NCBI GenBank assembly: GCA_033439795.1
Contig: JAUTDP010000003.1
Location: 310,001 to 374,000 of the forward strand
Reading direction: 5' to 3'
From: Sordaria brevicollis
Lineage: Eukaryota > Ascomycota > Sordariomycetes > Sordariales > Sordariaceae
DNA: 64,000 bases
The notes below the pieces were generated by a model. The model was not told the origin of the DNA, did not search any database, and saw only the letters and a program-made list of their open reading frames with translations. Shown one piece after another: positions 22,134 to 33,645 of the stretch. Position 1 is the stretch's first letter. Each line of letters starts with the position of its first letter. The position numbers and the translations under genes are program-made.

Positions 22134-25100
22134 CTAGAAGTAGTTCGCCAAATCAATATGTCCATCCGTCTCCAGCAGCGGGAACAAACTGAGCGCTCCA
22201 AACGTCTGATCAGCGTCCGAATCTAGGGAGCCGCCCATTATGGAAAATTCGGGCGTGCGCGGGAGGGATTCGGTCATGCCTAGGAATGTTGTAGCTGTTT
22301 GTGGCTCGTGTGAGTGTGAGTGGTTGACAAAGTCGTAGTGGTTTATGTTGTGGCCTATGGAAAATGAGGTTGAGGTTGGGGGTGTATGTGTTTGGGTAAA
22401 ATGATGGGGGTGATGAGGGTGGTAGTTGTGATGATGGTTGTATGGGGTGTGATGGGCGGGATATGGTGATGGTTTGGGTTGTTGTTGTTGTTGCTGTTGT
22501 TGGGCGTGTGTACCACCACCACCGGTACGCATCCCACCATGGAGGCCACCGGCGAAATGACCTCCCACTGCGGGGTTAGTATGCTGGATGCTTCTTTGGT
22601 AATGAGACTGTTGTTCGTGCTGATGTTGCCGCTGTTGATCAGGACTGGGGATGTTGGCATCTTCGCGATCATTATTGTTAGTGTTATTATTGCGAGCGTT
22701 GTCATCGACGTGCGCAGTGTCATCCCCTAATTCGCCCCGAGGTATAAGCCCAAACAACTGACTCGAGCTCTCCGTCCTTCTCAACCGATCCTGCATCTCC
22801 CTCTTTTCTAGGTATGCCAAAGCCGTGTTGAGCAACGACTTGGCAATAAGCGAGTACTGCACCGCATGAGCGTCTGCCTCGGCAAAGTACTCGAGCGCGG
22901 CGATAGAAGCGCGACAGTACTTTTCAATGATACGCCCGAATCCGCCTAGGAGACCTAGTCCGAGAACAAGCGAGGAGGCGAAGAGCCAGGACCTATTTTA
23001 TCTAGGAAGTAAGAAACATGACCCCTTGGCATCAAAGGAGTAAAAAGTAAAGGGGCGGAGAAGATGGGGACAGAAGACTTACACAACCAAAGGCGCCCTC
23101 CTCGTCATCAACCCCCTTTGAATCAAATCCCTAATCGGATCAACCATCAAACTCGCCGCATCGATGCACGCATCCGCCAGCTTGGACTTTCCGGACGTCA
23201 CCAATCCATCTTCTCTAGCAGTGAATGCCTCCGCTGGATACCCCTCCGTCAATCTCCTTCTCAGTTCCACCATCAGAAACGGTCTTGACACCAGTATAAC
23301 AGCGTAGTAATACGAGGCTAGCACTTGACATGCTCCGTTGACCATTGCTGTCGTTCCTGCCGACGGCGATGATGCTGTTTCCCCTGGGCTTACCCTCGAT
23401 AGCAGTGGCGGTGGTGGTATTGGTCCATGTGATGCGCCTTCGATAACCCTCTTCAACCTCTGCAGCCACCTCCCCGACCACTCCCTCAACTCCCTCGATA
23501 TCCCCTCCGTCAGCTGCGGACTGATTTTTCGGCGCGAATAAACCTCTAGCACGATCCCCTCGATGATCAAGAATATCTGCGCTGATCCGTTCAGTAGGTA
23601 ATCATCCCTTCCCCTTCCCCTTCCCTCTCCACCTTCTGCCCCCCCTCCCCCATGATCCAGGTCCAAGTCGGTTTGTTCCCTCCCCTCCCCATCCACCGCA
23701 TGATACAAAACCGTACAATCCACATCACTAGTAGCCGGCGGCCTGCCCATACTTGTTGACAGAAACAAATCCACCACCCTGAGACTTTTCCACAGGCGAT
23801 CCCGCTGGCGGTGGATTTCGGGACTAAACCTCGCGTTGACTTCCGTTCTGTGTATTCCAATAGAAAAAGCCGACCGGGCGGCGATGCCGAAAAAGATGAA
23901 CGCGCCGTTGATTTGGCAGGCGCCTAGCATGTATAAGGTGATGAGGAGGAAGGATTGTACGCTGGCGAGACCGAGGTTGCCGGTTAGGTTGGCGAAGGCG
24001 AGGTCGCGGGCGTGGTCGAAGTAGAGTTGGGCTGTTGATTCGGGGTCGGATGTGGTTGGGGTTTCTGGTGATGGAGGGGAGGAAGGGGAGGAGGAGGATG
24101 ATTTTGTTGTGGTGACGGAAGTGGGTTTCTGGAATAAAAGACCGATGGCGAGAACGAGGTAGTAAACCGCCGAGTTTGCGTCTGCTCCTGAAGCAGCTGC
24201 TCCCATGAACATCCCCCCTTCGCTTATACCTCCCGTCCCCATCGCCGCCCTTTGTGTACTCCTCGCTCGCCCGAGTTGCACAGCCCAAGCAGTAACATCC
24301 TCCACCAACTGCCTAGGCTGCTGCGCCCTACTATCATCAAAGATATCAATCAACCCCGCCGTAGCCTGGAAGTACGTTGTAACCGCCGCCTCAATAATCT
24401 CCAATTTCACCACCGGAGGCCCATATCCTCTTCCTCCTCCCCCAACACCCCCAATCCCATTCCCAAATCCACCACCACCTCCAAACCCCCCATTCCCAAC
24501 GTCCCCAGCCGGTCCAGCTGGAAACCCCGAAGCAGCCCTACCCTGACACCCCGGATAACTATTCTCCAGCGCCGAATACCCACTATTCTCGGGCGCGAAC
24601 GCGTCGGCGTCTATCCTCGATGTGATGAGTCGTTGAACAGTTCTGAAAAAGGATAGCGGGGCCGAGTCGCCGATGAAAATGAGTTTCCCCTGGGGGTCGA
24701 CTAGCAGACGGCCTTCGCGGGGGACTTCGGTTTCTTCGTTTTGTGGTTCTTGGGTTGGGGGTTGTTGGGGTTGTCCTGGGGCTGGGGCTGGGTCTGGGGC
24801 TGGGTCTGGGGGTTGATCCTGATTTGGTTTTGGGGATTCTTGATGTGGTGACGATGATGGTCGTCGTCGTGATGGTTGTGGTTCTTCTTGTTGGGGTTGT
24901 GGTTGCTCTGGTTGTTGGACATCGCTGTGATTCCGTTGATGCCTCTGACCTAATTGTGATCGTGATCGTGACCGTGGCCTTGACCTTGGGCTTGACGGTG
25001 ATCGTGACCGTGACTGCCTGGATCTTCCTCCTACACTATCACCTCTTGCTGTCCCTGGTAATGACCTCCGACCTGGAGTTTCCGATTCCTTCAGCGACTC

Positions 25101-25874
25101 TTTCCTGCTGGCGATAGTACTCCGGCTTCCTGTCCTGGTATGTGGACTGTCCACCGACCCTCTGTGTCCAGCACCATCACCCCTCGCCAACTCCAATAGT
25201 GCCGCCGCTGAATTTACCCCGTCCCCTCCATCAACCTCCATTCCTCCCCCCAAACTACGTCCCATTCCACTTCCACTTCCACCTCCACGCTCCCCTCCCC
25301 TTCCCCTTTCATCTCCAGCCCCAGAGACACCCGTCTGAACTGCCCCATCAACTTTCCCAACTCCAACCCCCGCTCCACCAAGTGACACCCTACTCACCCT
25401 AGCCCTCCTAACCTTAGGCGGACTATACCCACACCTCCCCTCCTGCCCTCTACTCACACAATACCCGCACGGCCTTTTCCCATCACATTTGACCTTGCGC
25501 CGTTTGCAGACGTCGCAGGCGTTTGCTATGCGAGGACGTGGTGCGGGGTGGATGCTGGGGCTTTCCGTAGAGGTAGCTGTAGCATCCCGTGCGCCATTCT
25601 GATGTTCGGGATCACGATGATGGTCAGGGGCATGTCCGCTCCCGTGGTTGTGGTCGCCATGGTTGTGGTCGCCATGGTTGTGGCCGTGGTTGTGGCCGTG
25701 GTTGGAGGGGTTGTGGTCGCCGCGGCCGTCTCTGGGTCCGTGGCCGTGGCCGTGCCCGTTATCGTGGCTGTTGTCGGACAGGTGGTTGGATGGGGCGGAG
25801 GATGCGGAAGTGGCTGGCCGGGCATCCATGGACCCGGGGACAGGGATAGGTGGTGATGACTCCCACGGCCTCAT
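22134..25874 (-). CDS. Zn2Cys6 fungal transcription factor with His/Gly-rich N-terminus
   Basis: Two exons, 25874-23083 and 22992-22134, are joined over a 90-bp intron (GTAAGT donor, ATAG acceptor) and encode 1216 residues. The binuclear zinc cluster has cysteines at 120, 123, 130, 136, 139 and 148, the canonical C-x2-C-x6-C-x5-C-x2-C-x8-C spacing, followed by a basic linker. The fungal-specific transcription factor domain occupies roughly 480-800, with the typical LLITLYMLGA and GIHRTEVNA segments. Upstream of the zinc cluster, residues 38-91 are dominated by His, Gly, Asp and Asn in repeats such as HNHGDHNHG. Long Ser/Arg- and Pro/Gln-rich disordered stretches lie between the DNA-binding and middle domains. 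The second exon adds a membrane-like hydrophobic helix (LFASSLVLGLGLLGG), then a His/Gln/Asn-rich tail. The target genes and pathway are unknown. Confidence 0.9.
25644..25712 (-). repeat. Coding repeat for His/Asn/Gly-rich arm
   Basis: A 15-bp unit resembling GGTTGTGGTCGCCAT on the plus strand is repeated in near-perfect and diverged copies. On the minus strand it encodes the HNHGD-type repeats of the Zn2Cys6 factor, at about residues 55-77. The near-identity at the DNA level suggests recent slippage. Confidence 0.8.
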
Positions 25875-26663
25875 TACATTGACAGTTTGAATTTGTTTTT
25901 ATGTTTGTGGTTGTGATGGGTTCAAAGACTGTTCAAAGATGAGGTTGTAACAGTTTTGTTCTAGAACAAATCATGGAACAAGTGGAAATAAAATCGCGCC
26001 AAGAAATCAAGAATGCGGAGAGACGCTAACCTCAGCTGCACAGTTACTCCTCTTTTAGGGCTATTAGTATGACACACGATAGCAAAGTTGCACTTGAACA
26101 ACGAACGACAACAACGAGCGACAACGACAACGGCACTTTCTTATTCGGGATTTTATCTTTTTTCATTATTCTCTATCACTAACAGTTCTTGAAAGTTTAA
26201 CTACGGGTGTAATCCGCTGATGGAAAGAACAGATAGCTACAAAGTATCGACTACCATAAGTAGGTAGGTAGCTACACTCCTTCGCTATCTCAATCCCTTT
26301 AACAGCAGACTACCCCTTTCCGATCCTTACTTCGAACAATTCCTCCTTGACTCCATTACAAAGTCTTGCGCTGGCCGGCCCTGCTAAATGCGATGAACCC
26401 TTTACCAAAGCCAAAGCCAAAGACAAGAGCAACTGCCGAAAGCAAAATGGGATATCATGAAACTCCAAGGGACTCCAAGGGAAGAAGCCCACAAGAAACT
26501 CCGTCCATGCTTTGCATCCCTTTGCATCCCTTCGCATACCTTCATGCATCAATGACCCAGCCGGTCCTTGATAAAAACTCCAACAAAAATTCCACTTCGT
26601 CAGCTCGCAAACATCCAGCAAAAAACCAGACCATTGTGCCTGAGCTTCGACACCAACGTCCGC
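25875..26663. other. Intergenic region between two minus-strand genes
   Basis: Promoter of the Zn2Cys6 gene and 3' flank of the Lys-rich gene. I see only short duplications near 26470-26540 (CTCCAAGGGA and TTTGCATCCC units) and no supported gene. Confidence 0.6.
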
Positions 26664-29378
26664 TCAAAACATCTTAAACAAATCATCAGCATACTTCACA
26701 ACCAACCGTCCCTTAACCTCCACCGTCTTGGCGTCCGTAGCAGCATTCATCTCCTTGGTGAACCCCGCCAGCAACTTGTCCTGGTTCTTGCGCGCCTCCG
26801 CAGTGGCAGCGTTGACACCACCACCAGTCGCACCACCACCACCACCACCACCACCACTACCGGCCTTAACAGCACCACGGGCACCAGAAGATGGCGTCGC
26901 GTTACTGCCACCAACAACAGCCTTGTTACTTCCAAACATGGGCAACGGGATAGGCGTGGTGCTGTGAATTGAACCCTTGGGGGCAACGGTCGTGGCGCGG
27001 GCGGAACGAGAAAGACGGTCGCGAGCTACTTCGCCGGGGGAGGCAGCCTCGGGGTCGTCAGTGGCGGCGTGGGAGTCGACTGCACCGCCCTTGGCGATGG
27101 CGGTGCTGAGCTTGTTGATGTCCATGGAGACTTTCTTGAGCGCGTTGAAGAGGATTTCCTGGCGGATGGAGGCGCGGAGCTCGTTGGCTTGGATGCGCTG
27201 GTCCAAGGCGGTGAGGTTCTGTTTGATGGCCGTGATTTCGGCTTGGGAAATCTCGGTGTTGTAGGTTAGGGTGTTGTCGAACTTGACAAAGTGTTTGGCG
27301 ATGCTGAGGAGGGGATCGCCGGAGATTGCGGCGGCGAGGCCGGAGGCGGTGGTGAGGAGGGAGTCCTTGTGTCCTCTCTGGGTTGACTTTGCCTTGGGGG
27401 CGGGCAAGATTTTGCTGATGGGAGTCATGGCGGTGACTGGCTCAATTTCCATGGGGTCGGCAATATCATCGACAGGAGCGACAGTCTCCTCAGCCTCAAC
27501 GACCTGCTGCTCCTCCTCAACCTGCTGCTCCCTCATAGCCTTTCGGGCCTTTTTGTTCGTTCTCTTCTTGTTCTTCTTGAGAGAAGGAGGCTGCTCAGTG
27601 ACCTCCTCCTTAACAGGAGACATCAGCTCAGTGATGATATCCTGAATCTGCTCAGCAGAGTCCTCCTGTTTTCCATCCTTGGAGGCAGCAGCAGGCGCCG
27701 CAACAGTCTTAAAAGAAGCAGCGTGCTCCTCAGTCTTGTCAGCAACCGCCATAGCCTCTTGGAGTTGCCTATCCACCTCGAGCTGCGTGGTCTCGCCAAG
27801 GATGGTGCTTTCGCCTTCGCCAATTTCGGTCGGGCCGTCGAGGTCCATATCCATCGAGATATCATGCTGGTCCTCTTCATTCACCTTCACGTTGTCGTCA
27901 GCCTTCTTGGTCTTTTTCTTCTTGGGTTTCTTGGCCTTCTTGCTAGGAGCGGAAGCAGAAACAGCAGTGATATCCTTCTCGTTATCCTCCACGGCATTAG
28001 ACTCCTCAAGAAGACGCTTATTCTTGCCCTTCTTAGTCTTCTTGGTCGTCTTCTTCATCGGAGAAGCTCCAGCCACCACATTGTCCTCGCTGCGCGGCTC
28101 CTTCTTGATGGTGGGCATATCCACGCCCAACTCCTTACGCTTCGTAGCAGGGCCGTTGCCGTCCATCTTGTGCTTGTCACCACCGCTGTTATCCTTCGAC
28201 AACACACTATCAAGAATATCGTCCACGTCGGCCGGTGTAAGCGGATCCTCTCTCGTTCCAGTGCCAGTAACACGAACCGTAAACGGGGTGCTGAGTCTAG
28301 GAGCAGGAGGGAGGAAGCCCTTGTTCATATGCGGCAGCGGAACGGGGGTGCACTTGTTTGTGGACTTGGAAGGTGACGACGAAAAGCGGTTGTTAGGCGA
28401 AGAATCGAACTGCAACATGCGATTGGGCGGAAACGGCTTGGGGGTTTTGGAGTTGAGAGGCGAAGTAGGCGGGAACCGATAAGGGTCGGCGGTCGTCGAG
28501 GAGTTGGGGATGGGCGGAGTCGCTTTGATGACCTCGGAGGTCTTTGCAGGAGACTGACGTGTGGTAGAGGTATTGACGTTGTTGGCCAGGGGCAGCGTCG
28601 TCAAGGTCGACCGAATGGTCCGAGTCTCGTTGCGGAGTTGAGAGCTGGGAGAGGGCGAGGCGGACCTCTTGGCTTGCTGCTCGTAATAGTGAGGGAAGCG
28701 CGACGACAGAGGATGGGCGCGACTCTGATCAGAAAGCCACAAGGGAGCGTGGTTCTCCTTCAACTTGGTCGCGGACGGCTGCGCAGAGTTGGGAGGGGCA
28801 GCAGGGACAGGCGACTGCAGAGGAGTCGAAAAGTGCTCGTCAGCGACAGAGTCATCGATCGCGACTTCCTGCTGTTGGGAAAAGAGGGTCGCCTTGGGGA
28901 AGGTCGGGCTCACCGGCTCTTTCTTGATCTTGATTGCAGTCTCCGCCTCTTTCTCCTCAGGATCAAACTCTTCGACAGTGACAAAGGTGTCGTCCTTGCT
29001 GGCAGAAAGAGCAGAACTTGGGTTGTAGAACGGATTGAGGTACCTGTCATTCTGGCCGTTCACACCAAGACCCGAACTGGTACCATACAAATCCTTGACG
29101 GAGACGACGCGACCAGGAGGATACTGATGCTCAGCAGAAGCTTGATCTTTCTGTTTGCCATCATCCTTCTTATCATCGACAACGGTGGTGTCATCAACCA
29201 TGGTAGTCTCGTCTCCAGCATTGGCAGCAGCAGACTTCTTCTTGCCCTTGGCCTTCTTCTTCTTGACCTTCATCGGCTCCGATTTGGCGATCTTCATCGG
29301 CTCTGCCTTGGAAATCTTCTTGACCTTCTTCTTCGCGGAAGAAGGGCCCGCGAGGGAGTCTCCCTTGAAAGGAGCCAT
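26664..29378 (-). CDS. Large Lys-rich, probably nuclear protein of unknown function
   Basis: An uninterrupted 904-residue frame starting at an ATG. I do not recognise a family. The first 50 residues are a run of Lys-rich clusters with a duplicated EPMK(I/V) element. Further basic clusters lie near 440-450, 480-495 and 600-620 and look like nuclear or nucleolar localisation signals. Between them are acidic and Ser/Pro-rich segments. A predicted coiled-coil or helical segment of about 60 residues (from ISQAEITAIKQNL to MDINKLSTAIAKG) lies near 715-775, and the C-terminus carries a Gly run followed by a well-ordered, charged helix-like tail ending in ADDLFKMF. This last segment and the coil are the parts most likely to be conserved. 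Low-complexity composition makes remote homology claims unsafe. Confidence 0.8.
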   Translation of the reverse strand: MAPFKGDSLAGPSSAKKKVKKISKAEPMKIAKSEPMKVKKKKAKGKKKSAAANAGDETTMVDDTTVVDDKKDDGKQKDQASAEHQYPPGRVVSVKDLYGTSSGLGVNGQNDRYLNPFYNPSSALSASKDDTFVTVEEFDPEEKEAETAIKIKKEPVSPTFPKATLFSQQQEVAIDDSVADEHFSTPLQSPVPAAPPNSAQPSATKLKENHAPLWLSDQSRAHPLSSRFPHYYEQQAKRSASPSPSSQLRNETRTIRSTLTTLPLANNVNTSTTRQSPAKTSEVIKATPPIPNSSTTADPYRFPPTSPLNSKTPKPFPPNRMLQFDSSPNNRFSSSPSKSTNKCTPVPLPHMNKGFLPPAPRLSTPFTVRVTGTGTREDPLTPADVDDILDSVLSKDNSGGDKHKMDGNGPATKRKELGVDMPTIKKEPRSEDNVVAGASPMKKTTKKTKKGKNKRLLEESNAVEDNEKDITAVSASAPSKKAKKPKKKKTKKADDNVKVNEEDQHDISMDMDLDGPTEIGEGESTILGETTQLEVDRQLQEAMAVADKTEEHAASFKTVAAPAAASKDGKQEDSAEQIQDIITELMSPVKEEVTEQPPSLKKNKKRTNKKARKAMREQQVEEEQQVVEAEETVAPVDDIADPMEIEPVTAMTPISKILPAPKAKSTQRGHKDSLLTTASGLAAAISGDPLLSIAKHFVKFDNTLTYNTEISQAEITAIKQNLTALDQRIQANELRASIRQEILFNALKKVSMDINKLSTAIAKGGAVDSHAATDDPEAASPGEVARDRLSRSARATTVAPKGSIHSTTPIPLPMFGSNKAVVGGSNATPSSGARGAVKAGSGGGGGGGGATGGGVNAATAEARKNQDKLLAGFTKEMNAATDAKTVEVKGRLVVKYADDLFKMF

Positions 29379-30340
29379 TGTTGCGCGATGTTAGGAGTTG
29401 GGTAAAAGTGACCTGAGGTCGGCTTGAGAGGGGGGGTGAGGGGTGGGTGATTGATGGGGATTGCGAGGGTGCACGGGGTAGTAGTGCTTCTCGCGACGAT
29501 GCTTGATTGTCAAGAGGCTGTTCGTGATGAGCAGACAATTGGCAAGAGACAACTTGTCTTGATGCGCGCACGATACGTTGTGTGATGGCGGAAGGTTGGT
29601 GTTTTGGATAACCCGCGGGGCAAGTGATGACGGGCGGGTGAGAAGATGGATGGTGGAAGAAGTGAAAGCCGGACGAGCAGACGGAGTGAAGAAGATGGAC
29701 GACCGCAGGGTGGTCAAGGCTGGCGAGAAAGTGAATTGACAGTGAAGTGGAAGGCACTGGACCTTCTCGTGCCGGCCGAGTCAAAGTCTGCCTGCTGCCT
29801 GGCTGCTGTGGATGGTGCTGGTCACGGACGATGCCCTTCACTTGTTGTCTGTCACTTCAAGTTCAGACGAAGAGAAATCCCAGTTGCCGGGCAACGGTGG
29901 TGAGTCGGGACAGTCGAAGGGGTCGTAAGAGCGAAGTGAGTACGTTACGGTCATTACGTTACACCTTGGGCATGAACTTGATACGCAACATGGAACTTGA
30001 CTTTACCTTTGAAGCTGCTTTCGAAGAAGTTTCCAGTCAAAAAGAAAAACTCGTAAGGGACACTGACCGTGACAAAGAGATTGTGACAATCTCGTAGAAG
30101 TCTTCTTGATCAAGTGGAAGAACCCCCTTTATGTTTGGTTTATGTCGACCTCCAAAACAGATATATTTTAAGCAACCCTCCTTTAAGGCTACGAGACTCA
30201 CCCTTCGTCTATTCCACGTTAATCACTCGTCATCAAACCAGTCAAATACCCCAAAAGCAAGTCCATCTTCTTTCAACTTTAACCATTACTTTTTCTCTAC
30301 ACAATATCTATCACACCCCCTTCCCTTTCCCTTCATCAAA
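29379..30340. other. Intergenic region between Lys-rich gene and NAA25
   Basis: 5' flank of the Lys-rich gene and 3' flank of the NAA25 gene, both on the minus strand. I see nothing coding. The overlapping short frames are random, with no domain. Confidence 0.6.
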
Positions 30341-33300
30341 TCACTCCATCCTAACCAACCCCCACCCCTTAACCCCCACCCCCCAACTCTCCACCACCTT
30401 ACCAACCCACTCCTCCGCGCCCTCCCTCCCACCAACCACCCCCTCCACCGCCTTCTTCACCTTTCCCATCTCTTCTTGTGTCTCATCACCCCCTTGAGCA
30501 TCAGGACCTGAACCACCAAAAGTCCAATCAAGCATCTTATCCAACCAACCCCCCATCCCCAACTGTTCCTTCAACTTTTGTACATGTCCCTTAACCTCCG
30601 TCAGGGCCTTAGCAGCCATGGCATCCAACGCCTTAAGCTCCGCCATCCCATCTTTGTGCAGCGTTGACTTGCCGGACCGGTCGCGAGCAAGTTCGCGGTC
30701 GTTCCATGCTGATACGAAGGCGGCGGAGTGGCGCATGGCGAGGGCGGTCTCGCGCACGTAGGAGAGGGTGTGCATGTCGGTGAGGGAGTAGAATGTTTCC
30801 ATGCCTGAGGGGGAAGAGGGGATGGAGGAAGTGAAGCGAGTGCGAAGACCGGTGAAGGCGGTGCGGATTGAGGAGGTGATGGTGGACATTGTGTCTGAAG
30901 GGTAGGGGTCGGCGCGGGTGGTGGAGAGGGCTGTGAGGACGGCGGCGGAGAGGAGAGAGATGATGGTGTAGTAGGTAGCTTCTGGCGAAGTAAGAGCCGA
31001 AGGCGTGGTGGGCATGTGGATAAAGCTCGTGAGGGAGTTGTTGAGCTGGGCAAGAGTCTCGAAAGTGTAGGCGCGCTCTTTGATGCTCGCTTCGGTGGGC
31101 TTGTAAGGGCGCAGGTCCTTGGGCGGTTTGTGGTGGATCAGGTCGAGATATTGCTCGGCCAGGAAGGAGAGGTGGGCGCGCTCGTTGGAGAGCTCAGGGC
31201 CAATGCGGAGATATTCTTGGATGGGAGGAGATTGAGGCGATTCGAGGTTGATGAAGGAGCCGTAGTCGGTCTTATTGAGGAGGGTGGTTGTATCGTCGAT
31301 GTTTTCTGGGAAGATGTTAGTGATGGTTTGAGAAAAAGAAATAGGGGTAACATACCGGTGAGCGCCAAATCGCCAATCTCGCACTCAATCTTGCCCCCAA
31401 AGGCACGTGTGGCCCGCCTCTCTTCGACAATGGACATCATAAGCGTGCAGCTCCTCCGCAGCTTACTGTCGAACTCGGTCATCTCCAGAATACTGCTATA
31501 GCTGCCAGAGCCAAAGGCATCCCAGATCCGCAAGGGGCAGCTGCTGTGCAAACTGTTGTTATAGTATGACCGCAGCGGCTCCATCAAGGGCCGAGGACCG
31601 GTGAACAGGCCCGGTGACAAGCTGGATATCCTGTCGAAAAACAGAGGGCTGAGAGAGTCCTGGATAGTGCGCTTAACATCCAGGGGAGTCCAGATTTGGT
31701 AGGCGTAGGAAGCGCATCCGAGGAGGAGGTAGAGCTGGGCCAGGAGAAGGCGCAGCGCGACATCGCCAGGTGTGACCTTTAGCTGGGTGTCCAAGACGAG
31801 GACCGCTTGGAGGAACAGCGAAGGGTTGACGTCCCGCAGCGGCGCTGGGGCGACGTCCGAAGCACGAGGACGCAAGCCAGAGAGCTTGAGGATTGAGTTG
31901 CCCATGACAATCGCCAAGTCAATCCGGGGGTCCTTGTCGAGACGGGGGATGGCTGCCAGCAGCTCAGAGTCGTCGACAATCTGTTGGTAGATTTGGGCGG
32001 CCTCGGTGATAATTTTCCTCAAGCAGTTCTCGCAAGGCAGAGATGTGAGAGTGGAGCACAGACGGCACTGGTATGGCTTGTCCTGCTCTTGGCCGTCCAC
32101 GACGGATGGGTTATGGGAGACTGTTTGTGTGCAAGTGGTGAGCAAGTAGCGCAGCTTGCAAATCAGTGACTTGAGGATAACCTGGCTGGACTTCTCGGAC
32201 TTCTATATTAATGTTAGTGATCCGTTGCTCTGCTGAGTGACCGAGACTCACCTCTTCAAGCATCTTGGGCAAAACCTCCTCCACGAGACCCTTGACCTCC
32301 TCAAAGCTGAGCTCCGCAACAAAGTCCTTGACATCGTCAAAGGCAGACAGCTTGTCGAAGTAGCTGTCCAAATACAGGCCAATCTGGATGACTCTCGGAG
32401 TCAATCCACTAGATCCTCCTGGTGCTACAGGCTGACGGAAGGCGGTGTCGAGAAGAGCGAGAGCAATGTTCTTCTTGTACATAGCCGTAGGAGTCTTGAG
32501 GGCAATGAACTCCTTGAGAATGCTCTGCACCTCCGCAAGTGCCGTCTCCTGATCCTTCGATTTGCTGGCAGCCAAAGCGAACTTCTTCCACACCTTGTAG
32601 TCGCAGACAGAGAAAGTCGGTGTCGCGCCGTCAAGGCCGAATCTGAGAGCCTGACGGCAAAGATCATAGATGCGGTCCCATTCGCCCCACGATTCATAGG
32701 CGTTCAGGGCTTGGTAGAACAGGTCCTTGCGACCCTCTTTGAGCTGGGCAAGAGGTCCTAGTTTGCGGCTCTCCATGCGGCTGATGAAGTCTTCCTTGGA
32801 GCCATGCGAGAGCATGACGCGGTAGTATAGAGAGACCTCCTCTTCTTTGAGCAGACCTCGGTCTTTGGACTCGAGTTTCTCGGACTAAAACTGGGTTAGA
32901 CGCCATCTCCTGGGCAAAAGTGTGGGGCAACGTACATTCTCAGTAATATCCGCCGCCCTCTCCAGTTGTTTCACTACGAGAAGGCTATACACCTTTTTGC
33001 TGGCTTCACTGCACTGGGGGCTAATCTGAACATGTCAGCTGTGGGTACTGGTCCTTCGCAGTAAAAAGAGAACTCACTGAAAGGAGGTAGGTAAGAGTGA
33101 TGCTCCAGAACATGTACTGGCGCTCCCCCGAATTGGCAAACGCCTTGTCCAGCGTGGTGGCAATCTGCTGAGCGCTCACAAGATCCCAGTACTCCAGGCA
33201 GGACTGAAGGCACTTTACAGAGAACTTGCTCTTGGGGTTCGCCTTGACCCAGCGGGCTCGGAGGGGGCCCAACGTCTCGGCATACTCGGTGTCGTAGAGG

Positions 33301-33645
33301 AAATCTCGGGCAGCCCACTCGAGCAGTTCAAGGGTGTCATAGTCGGGAACGGCCTTGGACTTGACGAGCTCGTCGATGGCGATGAGAGCTGTACACCTTT
33401 CCTGGGTGCCATCGAGCTGGGACTCGGCGGCGATTTTGATGGCCTATGAAACTGAGTGAGTGACTGGACTGGTGAGTGCTTGAGTGGGACAAAATACTCA
33501 CCTCATAGTAAGGGTCCTTGAGAGTCTTGAAGCGCCTGTCGGCCAAACGAATGACGGTACTCCAGTTTCCGTCGGAGAAGGCGGTCTGTAACTGGACGTC
33601 GACGCTGTTTTTCAGGGCTGGGCGCCCATATCGTGCATATGACAT
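30341..33645 (-). CDS. naa25: NatB N-terminal acetyltransferase auxiliary subunit NAA25 (Mdm20/Arm1)
   Basis: Six exons rebuilt by frame: 33645-33502, 33443-33078, 33025-32936, 32884-32252, 32202-31356 and 31305-30341, giving 1014 residues. All introns are 49-66 bp with GTGAGT, GTACGT or GTATGT donors. The protein is a helical TPR-type scaffold that binds the catalytic subunit NAA20 and anchors NatB to ribosomes, acetylating Met-Asp, Met-Glu, Met-Asn and Met-Gln N-termini. Supporting segments are the N-terminal RPALKNSVDVQL region, the FWSITLTYLLS helix at the position of the conserved FW-S motif in NAA25, and the helical repeats through the middle; length matches the family. The start context CACAATGTC fits the Neurospora consensus. 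A cysteine-rich stretch (CRLCSTLTSLPCENC), encoded early in exon 5, is unusual, and I cannot say whether it binds metal. It is transcribed in the same direction as COX23, 742 bp away. Confidence 0.9.

Noticed and set aside
28638..29405. 255-codon plus-strand frame over the Lys-rich gene
   Set aside because: Antisense shadow of a Lys/Ser-rich coding sequence; the product is Leu/Arg-rich noise without a recognisable family.
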